This document shows positions 20,568 to 28,900 of a stretch of 64,000 bases of DNA, in pieces (the stretch's first letter is position 1; each line of letters opens with the position of its first letter). Both the position numbers and the translations under genes were made by a program. This DNA comes from Sabellastarte sp. h YS-2021 (Eukaryota > Annelida > Polychaeta > Sabellida > Sabellidae), in assembly GCA_964017235.1 (NCBI GenBank), contig OZ024936.1, forward strand, positions 37,284,040 to 37,348,039, given 5' to 3'. Below the pieces are notes generated by a model. It saw only the letters and a program-made list of their open reading frames with translations. It had not been told where the DNA came from and did no database searches.

Positions 20568-21791
20568 CTAATGAGGAGGCTGCTGCTGTTGAGGCGGTGC
20601 TGTAGTGGTGATAGTGAAGAGTTGCAGCTGCTGCTGCTGAGGCTGCTCAATGATCTGTGTAGATGTCAGATCTGGTAGCTGGCTTAGTATTCCACTTAAG
20701 TTGTGTCTACTTCCCTCGTCCTGTACAGTTAGAACTGATGGAGGGTTGCCAAAGCCAAGGGGGCTTGGTGTGTAGTAAACGTAACTGCTGCTAGCTGCTG
20801 CTTGGGTGGAAGTAGATGCCTGTTGAGTGGTTGTTGGCAGTATCCCGACCCTCTGGGACTCCGTGGTAATAGTGGCTGATCTTCTGGCTAGTGGTTGACG
20901 TCTACGGTTGGTCTTAATGGTTTCAATATCTCTAAAAATTCTGCCCTTAAGGTCCTCAAATTCCTCTTGGGTCATCTTTTCAGCCTCTGATGCCACATAG
21001 TCAAAGAAGGGCTGCCTGTCTGACTTCTGCTGCAGGAAACCTGAGATCAACGTCCTCATCTGGTCAAAGTGCTCGAGTATCTTGGAGTCTGTTGAAACTG
21101 GTGTAGATGTGAACATAGGTTGACTCCTACTCTCCCTGAGGACACTGGACTCAAGGTGTTCTGTATCAGTAGTAGATCCACGAGATTCGTCCTGCTTGCT
21201 GGTATTTGGACTGGCCTCGAACCCTGAACTTCTGCTGGCCCCCTTGCGTCTGATATGGGTCTTAAGGAAACCCATCTGCTGGTAGACCCAGGACTGTCTC
21301 TTGGTCATCTCCCTTGGGGCTTGGCCAGATTGTAGTTTTGACAGCTTGCCATAACACGTTCGCTGGGATTCGAACCATCTTCTGACATCAAAGGGCTGGA
21401 GCTTCAGTTCTGCAGAAATTTCTGCCCAGAGAGCCTCCTTCTTCTGTCTGTCGTGGAAACGTGCATGCTCCTTGTCATAGAGCTCTGGATGATCCTTCAC
21501 AAACTCCACAATTGCAGTTTCTTGGCTGTCAGTGAAAGTTGAACAGACCCTGGCTCTCTTGGCTGCCGAGTGACTCTCTAAATCCTCCTCACACCTCTCT
21601 TCTTCTTCGCAAGCTTCCTCAGTAAGTTCCAATCGCTCCTCAGTCTCTTGTGTACCCTCCTCCGTCCTTTCCTCCACCTCTCCACTTTCCTTCTCCCTCT
21701 CCTCTTGCCTCTCCTCCATCTTCTTCTTTCCTCTCTTCCCTCCTTTCTCTTTCCTCATAACTCCAGTCAATAGCAATAAAAAAAAGTACAA
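20568..21791 (-). CDS. Harbinger-associated MADF-domain DNA-binding protein
   Basis: A 407-residue open frame on the opposite strand to the transposase, ending 987 bp from it. The start is uncertain: the first Met gives a hydrophobic MYFFLLLLTG, and the Met at residue 12 (MRKEKGGKRG) is equally plausible. Residues about 15-75 are Glu/Lys-rich and probably coiled. Residues about 86-150 form a MADF/Myb-SANT-like domain (IVEFVKDHPELYDKEH, LWAEISAELK, VRRWFESQRTCYGKLSK). The middle is Ser/Thr-rich and the C-terminus Gln-rich (QQQQLQL, PPQQQQPP). In Harbinger elements such a protein binds DNA and helps the nuclease enter the nucleus and reach element ends. The frame is intact although the partner transposase is broken. 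Confidence 0.8.
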   Translation of the reverse strand: MYFFLLLLTGVMRKEKGGKRGKKKMEERQEEREKESGEVEERTEEGTQETEERLELTEEACEEEERCEEDLESHSAAKRARVCSTFTDSQETAIVEFVKDHPELYDKEHARFHDRQKKEALWAEISAELKLQPFDVRRWFESQRTCYGKLSKLQSGQAPREMTKRQSWVYQQMGFLKTHIRRKGASRSSGFEASPNTSKQDESRGSTTDTEHLESSVLRESRSQPMFTSTPVSTDSKILEHFDQMRTLISGFLQQKSDRQPFFDYVASEAEKMTQEEFEDLKGRIFRDIETIKTNRRRQPLARRSATITTESQRVGILPTTTQQASTSTQAAASSSYVYYTPSPLGFGNPPSVLTVQDEGSRHNLSGILSQLPDLTSTQIIEQPQQQQLQLFTITTTAPPQQQQPPH

Positions 21792-21959
21792 AAGTAAAAT
21801 GTGTCTCCTAACTGTAAAATTTGCCTTAAGCTCAAGTATTATATGATATTTAAAAAACTAAAAACCCTACAAAACAGTGACACACGTCTCTCAGTAGCCA
21901 AACAGTCAGTAACAACGAGAATGTGTGTGTGGTCGCTTATATAGTCCCAGACCCCCTCA

Positions 21960-22562
21960 TTGCCTCGTTTTAATTTCCGACGTGCGGAAAACAGTCGGCT
22001 CTTAATTGGTTCTTAGTCCCAGGCCTCCTGGGGCGTCCTCAGACTGTCGCGGACTAAATTTGTGTTGTCCCAGGCGGCCTGAGGACGCCGGCTTGGATCG
22101 GTCAGGGTCAGCTTCTCTTAGTCGGGGCTTAGTCCCAGACCCAGATTTCTTAGTTCCAGGACACCTGAGACGGTCTGAGGCTTCCCGCGACTAATGAAAC
22201 CAATTCCCTTTCACACGCATGAAACTTCAAAGATCTGTTATGAGCCGGGGACTGCCAAACAGGCCTCCTGGGACTAAGCTATGGAGGTCTGGGACTAAGG
22301 GTCGCAGGACGCCTGGGACAACATAGGACTGTGAAATTTGGGTCTGAGGAGGCCTGAGGAAGCCTGGGACTGGACATTTTGTTGTCGGCGGGAAATGAGA
22401 ATCGGTTTGGGTCGTGAAAAATATCAAACATGTTTGATTTCTCTCACGGCCACAACCGACAACTACCGACCCTTACAGGACGTCTGGGACTAAGCAAATA
22501 TTTGAAACCCACTCCCAAAAACCCTTAATCGGGAAGCTTAGTCATGTGGTGGAACACCCACC
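21960..22562. promoter_or_regulatory. Harbinger right subterminal region with repeated GGGACTAAG motifs
   Basis: About 600 GC-rich bases upstream of the MADF gene. CTTAGTCCC or its complement GGGACTAAG occurs near 22013, 22129, 22271, 22292 and 22489, with a related CTTAGTTCC near 22150. GCCTCCTGGG/CCTGAGGAGGCC motifs are interspersed. The repeats occur in both orientations. They may be binding sites and may also include the MADF promoter. No TATA box is evident. Confidence 0.5.
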
Positions 22563-22565
22563 TTA

Positions 22566-22861
22566 AACAGACAATTTTATTATGTTATAAACAAGCAGAT
22601 CAGCAAGCCTTGGACTTGGTTCAAGTCAAAGCTCACGATATCAGAGCCTTTGCAGCCTCTAAAGCCTTTTATGGCGGTGTTTCGGTAGACCAAATCATGC
22701 AGGCATGTCATTGGAAAGCACACAACACGTTTACAAATTTCTACCTAAAAGACTTGGCATGGGCAGATAACGATAACTTATACCTGGGCCCGGTGGTCGC
22801 AGCCCAACAGATCCTGGACCTTTCCCCTCAGTCGGTTGAAGCCATACCTTGTAGATACTAG
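22566..22861 (+). pseudogene. D tyrosine recombinase, C-terminal catalytic part
   Basis: This resumes with KQTILLCYKQADQQALDLVQ, then VKAHDIRAFAASKAFYGGVS (H-x-x-R catalytic box), QACHWKAHNTFTNFYLKDL (nucleophilic Tyr in NFY), ending LGPVVAAQQILDLSPQ. All three C-terminal catalytic residues are kept. The stop is at 22859-22861. The gene as a whole is broken by two insertions, one frameshift and a small deletion. Confidence 0.85.
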
Positions 22862-23881
22862 CTGTCTACCTGCCCCAGAATCAACACAGAGTTGAATGGA
22901 CTGGGTCGGATGACTCTGTAACAGGTTGGGTCGGGTAAGCTGTACAAGGCTGTGTAGCCGGTATCTAGTCGGTACACTCTGTAACCAGCTGCTGAAGCAA
23001 TTTTACAACTATCTTTTGTGTTGAATTCAGCTTACTGCAGGTTTCCTCCATTAATTAAAGTATTTCTTTTAGGCGCACGTCTTATTTGTAGATTTGACAG
23101 TTGCTGGGAAAGCCTTTGTGAGCTATTTTTAGAAGCAATTGCTGGTTGGAGTGTCACGTGACAAGCTTGCTGGTTGGAAGGACACGTGATTGGCTGACTG
23201 GAGATGACATCAGTGGTCGCATTCTTTGTGTGATACTTAACCGGCAACTTGACAGTATTCTGACTGTCAACAAAACCCCATTACCGACAACAAGGCCAGG
23301 TCTGCAAGGCAGAAACTGGAATCACAGTAGGCGTGAGTTCTGAAAAACGCACTTCCGACTTTCCTGGTCAGTGAATCACGTGACCAGCTTCGTGGAGAAG
23401 ATGACATCAGAGGCCGCATTCTTTTGAGCTGGCTGGTCGACTGATGCTTATAGCAGAGAAGTCTGTACCAGTGCGCTCTGAAGGTGAAATTCTGGTCGGT
23501 GCCGGTCTGAAATCGGTACCAGTGCACTCTGAAGAGGTAGGAAGCTCTGTAGATAAAACCAGGAAACTTGAACAGTGACCTGGCCATCCACAACCCCCAC
23601 TACCGACAACAAAGCCGGGTCCACAAGGGAGGGACTGATATCACAGTAGACGTGAGTTCAAAAGAACGCACTCCATGCTCTTCTGATGGAATTCTTTCTA
23701 TGTAGATACTTGAAGACTGACGTTTCATTTGTGAACTGTAGAGGTACATTCAAACAAAAGACATGGATAAAATTACCTTGTAAGTAGTATATCCAGTATT
23801 TTTTCTTATAGTGTCGATCTGCCCCTAACAACAAAAAAGTTGAATGGGAGGAAACTAGTAAAATTGTAATTACTTAAATTG
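22862..23881. repeat. Noncoding region with a ~290-bp imperfect tandem duplication
   Basis: Two diverged units lie at about 23145-23365 and 23375-23680. Each runs from a CACGTGAC/GATGACATCAG stretch through a CGCATTCTTT block to ACTACCGACAACAA-like, GG-CTGGAATCACAGTAG and GTGAGTTC-blocks. Phrases such as CTCTGTAACCAGCTGCTGAAG (22977 on) resemble the CTGTAACCGGT-rich region at 53300-54560. It may be D's 3' region or a separate repeat. No gene is seen. Confidence 0.5.
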
Positions 23882-23921
23882 AAAATTTTAATTACTTAAA
23901 TGTAGCTTTTATAAGCTACAA

Positions 23922-24070
23922 GCTTACCATGTGGGACTTAATGCTGTTCTCGGGTTGCCACACCCGGGGCCAACGTCTTAGAAAAAAAGATCGTTCTTGT
24001 TAGCCACCGGATATACTGGTAGTTGTCGTCACGTGATAACTTCTGACCAATCGCCCTACTTTTTCGTTGA
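23922..24070 (+). repeat. Left inverted terminal repeat of A
   Basis: It begins GCTTACCATGTGGGACTTAA, continues TGCTGTTCTCGGGTTGCCAC and GCCACCGGATATACTGGTAG, and ends near TTTTCGTTG. It pairs with 30376-30522. The 40 bp outside it contain the palindrome TGTAGCTTTTATAAGCTACA. Confidence 0.9.
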
Positions 24071-24130
24071 AATTTTTTATTAAACCTACCCCTCAGCTGT
24101 AAACAGCGGGGAGGCAGGGTGGGACTCTCC

Positions 24131-24235
24131 TAAGTCCCACATGGTAAGCTTGTAGCTTATAAAAGCTACATTTAAGTAATTAAAATTTTCAATTTTATTA
24201 CGCTACAATAGCTTACCATGTGGGACTTAATGCTG
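24131..24235. repeat. Internal complementary region (ICR) of A
   Basis: It contains TAAGTCCCACATGGTAAGC, then the left-end half-site in inverse orientation (TTGTAGCTTATAAAAGCTAC ...), then CAATTTTATTACGCTACAAT and GCTTACCATGTGGGACTTAA. It therefore joins copies of both element ends. That is how DIRS1 ICRs are thought to template the junction of the circular intermediate. The same arrangement recurs at 57367-57471. Confidence 0.85.
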
Positions 24236-24592
24236 AATTCAACCGCCCGGTGGCGGGATTACAGCTGAGACTGGAAGATATGTCATTTTTTCTAAGATTT
24301 GAATTAATATATACAGAATAGTGCCAGAAATGCCAGTCTGAGTCCCTTTTACAGAGCCCCGATCCCGAAGATCGGGCCTGTAACGAGCCAAAAAACCTAA
24401 GTAAAAAGGGACAGTGCTAAAACTGTCCAGATGTTTGGTAGTAGGACGGAAGTGCAGCGGTGCTCACTTCGAGGTCTAAGGGTCCCTAGTAGACCTTCAC
24501 GTGTGACTGACCAACCCAGTGGTTGGGCATCTCATAAAATTTTTAACCTGAAATAGGAGATTAACGACAACTGAATAAGTCCTTAATAGAAA
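24236..24592 (-). other. 3' untranslated region of A between YR stop and ICR
   Basis: About 360 bp with no gene. The same sequence is conserved beside C (57472-57860), B (30589-30966) and H (55742-56060). Shared blocks are GGCGGGATTACAGCTGAGAC and a GATCCCGAAGATCGGGCC inverted repeat. Confidence 0.7.
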
Positions 24593-25999
24593 TTACCTGA
24601 TAATTAAAAAATAAAATGACCTTACCCGTAACATCTTGAAGGTAAAGGAATACCTAGATCCTGGGAGAGACTCCTGAAGACTTGGTTGTAGCGGATGTGC
24701 CCCCCCCCCCCCCCCCTTTTTTTCTTTCCGAGGACAACTGGTCTGAGGGGAAGGATCTAGGACTTGTTGTGCCGCCACCACGGGTCCCAGATACATATTG
24801 TTGTCGGTGTCCGACCAAGTAAGGTCTTTTAGGTAAAAATTTGTGAATGAGTTGTGAGCTTTCCAGTGACAGGCTTGCATGATTTGGTCCACCGATACTC
24901 CACCGTAAAAGGCCTTAGAGGCCGCGAAGGCCCGGATGTCATGCGCTTTGACTTGGACCAAGTCCAAGGCTTGTTGATCTGCTTGTTTGTAACAAAGTAG
25001 GATGGTTTGTTTCAACCATGAGGAGAGTGTAGCGGGTCTGATGTCTGAGGTATGTCCTTTCTTAAAGGAGATGAAAAGGAGAGAACGAGACCCTCTCAGG
25101 TCTTTAGTTCGGTCCAAATAAAACCTCAGGGCCCGCACGGGACACAGGGTCCTGTCTTCCTTAAATTGTCTATCTACAATGGTAGTCAAAGCAGGGATAG
25201 TCACTGGTGACACACTTTGAGAACCTTCTCTTGCTAGTTGGTTTTTGGCTATGAAATCAGAAGAAGGGAACAAGGCGACCTTTTCCCATTGGCCTAAATT
25301 AGATACTTTGTTCGCGACCCAGGCATGGATTTCGCTGCGGCGCTTGCCGGAGGCCAAGGCTAGCAAGAAAGCAGTTTTGAGAGTAAGATGTTTGAGGTCT
25401 GAGTCTTTCATGGCCTCAAATGGTGCTTTGGTGAGCTCGTTAAGGACAACAGAAAGGTTCCACTTGGGTAAATTTCTGGAACTTTTAGGACGATCCCTGT
25501 GAAAACTGGAGAGTAACCTATGAAGGTCTGCATTGTGTGCAATGTGTTGGGCCGTTGGGCCCAAAGTGTCAACGATTGCAGTCCTGTAACCATCAATGGT
25601 CGAGGGGCGCCTGTTTAAGTCTTGGTACAGGTACATGAAAAAATCTGAGATTTGTTTCACAGATGGAGTGGAGAAATCCACCGAATTTTCTCTGCACCAT
25701 TTTTCAAATAGGGCCCACTTTGACCTGTAGATGGTCTTTGTTGATGACCGCTGAGGGGCAGCAATTCTCTCTGCCACCTCCACAGAGAAGCCTTGTTCTT
25801 GGAGTTGTCCGCTCCTAGACACCAGGCGTGGAGGTTCAGCTGTTGTGGATTGTTGTGGAACACATAGTTGTGGGACTGTTTGAGTAGGGTCGTTGACACT
25901 GGGAGTTGTAGTGGGATCTCTGTTGAGAGCTGCACTAGGTCCCAAAACCAGGGCATCCCTGGCCAGCCTGGGGCTATCACGATGATCAGGCAATGGCAT
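24593..25999 (-). CDS. Tyrosine recombinase of DIRS element A
   Basis: A 468-residue open frame. The N-terminal core-binding part (QLQEQGFSVEVAERIAAPQR, about residues 67-86; KWALFEKWCRENSVDFSTPS) precedes the catalytic domain. Box I is LASGKRRSEIHAW (Arg near residue 220), H-x-x-R is in KAHDIRAF (near 354), and the nucleophilic Tyr is in NFYLKDL (near 387). All expected catalytic residues are present. The gene overlaps the end of the pol frame by about 340 bp in another frame, so expression may need reinitiation or a separate RNA. A 17-base G-tract on the coding strand (24700-24716) is translated as poly-Gly just before the C-terminus, so length changes there alter the tail. The start Met is the first in frame but unproven. 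Confidence 0.9.
   Translation of the reverse strand: MPLPDHRDSPRLARDALVLGPSAALNRDPTTTPSVNDPTQTVPQLCVPQQSTTAEPPRLVSRSGQLQEQGFSVEVAERIAAPQRSSTKTIYRSKWALFEKWCRENSVDFSTPSVKQISDFFMYLYQDLNRRPSTIDGYRTAIVDTLGPTAQHIAHNADLHRLLSSFHRDRPKSSRNLPKWNLSVVLNELTKAPFEAMKDSDLKHLTLKTAFLLALASGKRRSEIHAWVANKVSNLGQWEKVALFPSSDFIAKNQLAREGSQSVSPVTIPALTTIVDRQFKEDRTLCPVRALRFYLDRTKDLRGSRSLLFISFKKGHTSDIRPATLSSWLKQTILLCYKQADQQALDLVQVKAHDIRAFAASKAFYGGVSVDQIMQACHWKAHNSFTNFYLKDLTWSDTDNNMYLGPVVAAQQVLDPSPQTSCPRKEKKGGGGGAHPLQPSLQESLPGSRYSFTFKMLRVRSFYFLIIR
24700..24716 (-). other. Coding-strand polypurine tract with G17 (A)
   Basis: On the element's sense strand GGAAAGAAAAAAA is followed by 17 G. Equivalent tracts sit at the same place in B (11 G), C (23 G) and, in another family, G (18 G). 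It could be a polypurine tract or a G-quadruplex former, or just unstable sequence. Confidence 0.6.
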
Positions 26000-28900
26000 T
26001 GCTTGATCTTTTGGATCACCTTGTGAAGGAGAGCCGTAGGAGGGTAGGCGTAGGCCGTGAGGTTAGTCCAGTTTATGTTCAGAGCATCTATGTTACAGGC
26101 CCTTGGGTCTGGGATAGGAGACACATATAGAGGGAGTTTGTGATTCAGGTGACTGGCGAATAAGTCTACATGAGGGGTGAACCACTTTCGGCAGATTTGC
26201 TTGAAGACCTGAGGGTGCAGAGACCATTCTGTTGACTGCACTTGGTTGGACCTGGATAGGAGGTCGGCCATCACATTCAGACACCCTGGAATGTGCCTGG
26301 CTTTCAATGTTATATGGTAGTGATGGCACCAGGTCATGATTTTCCACAGGAGAGCGCACATCTCTGCTGAGTGAGTTCCCCCCTGCTTGTTGATGTAGGC
26401 TACCACTGTTGAGTTGTCCGTCGCAACTAACACTGTTTGATTCTGGCACTGGTCCTTGAAGTCTCGAAGGGCCAGGGAGACCGCCTTCAATTCCAGGACA
26501 TTTATGTGTAGCCTTTTTTCCCGCTCTGACCACAGCCCTTTTGTAGAATTTTGATCTAAGTGAGCGCCCCAACCTTCGTTTGAGGCGTCGATAAAGAGTT
26601 GGATACTGTGGTCCTTGGGATGAAGGTCTGCGCCTTTCATCACATTTGAGGGGTTTTGCCACCAATCTAGGTGGGCTACAATGGCTTCTGTCCAAGGAAG
26701 GAGGTTGTCCAGCGACTGAGGATATCTCCAGTGCTCCTTGAGATGAAACTGAAAGGGCCTCATGTGAAGGCGTCCCTCCGGGACCATTTTCTCCGTTGAG
26801 GCTAGCAACCCAATTAGAGACATCAAACATCTTGCAGTCAAAACACGTTTTGACTTGAGTCGTAGGATCAAATCCTGAAGTTTGAGCCATCTCTCTTTAG
26901 TGGGTCTTACAAGGGCTGAATCTAGGTGGTATTCATAGCCCACGAACGAAAACACCTGAGTAGGTTTCAGTTCTGATTTTTCCTGGTTGATTATCCAACC
27001 CAAGGATTGGGTTATGTCTACCACTGCCTGTGTGTTCCTTTGAGATTCCTCCTGAGACTGGGACCTGATCAGCCAGTCGTCCAGGTATTGGTGAATTCTG
27101 AGTCCTCTTGAGAGGGCCATTAGTTTCACTTCCTTTACGATCATCGTAAAGACCTGGGGGGCTGTGGCCAGTCCGAAAGGTAGGGAGGTGAACTGGAACA
27201 CCTGGGCCTTGTAGCAAAACCTTAGGTACTTCCTTGAGTTTGGATGGATGGGGATGTGAAGGTATGCGTCCGACAGGTCTATCGACGATACCCACTCCCC
27301 TGGGACCAGGGAAGTCCTGACGGACTCCGGGGTTTCCATTTTGAACTTTTCTACATGTAGAAAAGTGTTGAGCCTGCTTAAGTCTATGACTGGCCTCCAC
27401 CTTTGGTGAGGCTTGGGTACTAGGAACAGGCGCCTGTAAAACCCGAGAGATTTTACGTTTTCCACCCTTTCGATGGCGTTCTTTGACAAGAGAGACTGGA
27501 TACAAGTGGCCAAGGCTTGGTCTTTTTGTTGGGCCTTGTACTCTGATAGAATCAGAGGAAATCTGATCAAGTTTGGCTTTGAACGGAATGGCAGAACGTA
27601 GCCATTGGTGATAATGTTTAACACGTTTTGAGAACATTTGTTTGTTAGCCAGTCTCTCTTGAAAGAACGGAGGCGACTTCCTACTGGTGGACTGAGTGAG
27701 GCTTTGGAGGAGTCATTGAGAAGGGGGGTTTCCACGCCCCCTTCCCCTATTGTGGGGTCGAAAACGACCCCTGGAGCCTCTGAAGTTGGATTTTCCTCTT
27801 CCCGAGGGAAAGGATTGGTTACTGTTTGAGAGGTATTGCCCCCATAGGGGCGTTTCCTGTAGGAGTCTCTTTTCTTGTGGGGGCCACGAAAGGGCTTATT
27901 CTGGTAGGGTGCGAAACCCTGAGAATCTTTTAAGGTGCCTTTTTTGAGAAGGAAGTCCTCACCTTCCTTTACAAGTTGAGACTCGAACAAGGAGGAGTCC
28001 CAGAAGGACGAGTTCCTAAGTTCTTGGCGTCTCGTTTCCCCTAGCTGGGGATGCAATAGAGTCATTTCGGCTTCGTGCCTAAGCAAGCCGGTATTAGCCA
28101 TGGAATATAATTCCCTCTGGAGAATATGGGCTAGCGATTTGCTGAGACAGGTAAGAGCTCTATGTTGAACAAGAACCGTCTTGTTCCAAAAATCCAAGTA
28201 CTCAGCAACTTCCTCATATCCACGCTTTGCTGCTTTCTCAGGATTGGCACCTTTCTGGATCTGAGACTTTATCTTCTTGACAGTTGACTTGATGCTATGT
28301 TGGCACTTTTCCAAGGAAGCATTGCAAGAAGAAGAGGTTTTGGCAAAGGCAGCGGTGAAATTGAGGGTTGAAATATTTTGTCTAGCCTGATGTTCCAGCT
28401 CCTTAAGAACTGGCAGAGGGACTTTGGCTACTGGTGCCCCAGGAGGTCTAGGAGTAATACAGATCTTAGCACAGTCCATATTCAACTCCTGGATTTTGTC
28501 TTGAAAAGTGGGCTGTCCAACCTTATACCACTTCGAAGTGGATGGAGGAGGCTTAACATATTTGCCCTCAGCTAAATTGGCAGCTTTGAAATCATGTTGA
28601 AATTTATCAAAGGCGTCCTTGATAACTGAGCTAAGTGGTAGGATAGAGGAAGGACCTCTAGGTCTGAGCTCTTGACGGCCTTTTTCGTCATCCAGACCCA
28701 ACACTGAAGTTGAAGACCTAGGCATAGAGTCCCTGGGGTCAGGGAGAGAAAGAATGCGCCTGAAGGTGTCTACCTCTTCAGAGTATTGGGAGGGAATGTC
28801 AGACAGGGCTACTTCCCTATAATAAGGGGGGTCTGGATCATGTTGTGGGAGGTCTTGATCAGAGGCTGCGCTTGAGGGCTGAGCCCTAGAGGGCTTAGAA

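Larger units (their letters stand above)
15074..22562 (+). mobile_element. PIF/Harbinger DNA transposon inserted in D YR
   Basis: TTA is present at both borders (15071-15073 and 22563-22565), matching the TWA-type 3-bp target duplication of Harbinger elements. The terminal inverted repeats pair imperfectly (TGTTCCACCA at 15081 against TGGTGGAACA near 22549). Just inside, GGACTAAG-type motifs follow at both ends. The element carries the two genes expected of the superfamily, a DDE nuclease on plus and a MADF-type partner on minus, transcribed towards each other. Without the inserted LINE it would be about 4.4 kb. Removal restores the YR frame (LSLWL-KQTILLCYK). Confidence 0.9.
1002..22861 (+). 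mobile_element. DIRS-like YR retrotransposon 'D', interrupted by four insertions
   Basis: Gag, RT/RNase H, methyltransferase-like and YR segments appear in the correct order on the plus strand at 1296-1480, 2911-6373, 10100-11090, 14891-15073 and 22563-22861. Each segment resumes exactly where the previous one stopped, judged against the complete relatives A and B further right. Four separate elements occupy the gaps. D is clearly related to A/B/C but more diverged, with many frameshifts. Its terminal repeats are not recognisable. The left limit is set by the LINE A-tail. The right limit is the end of YR similarity, and about 1 kb of unassigned sequence follows before copy A. Confidence 0.85.
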
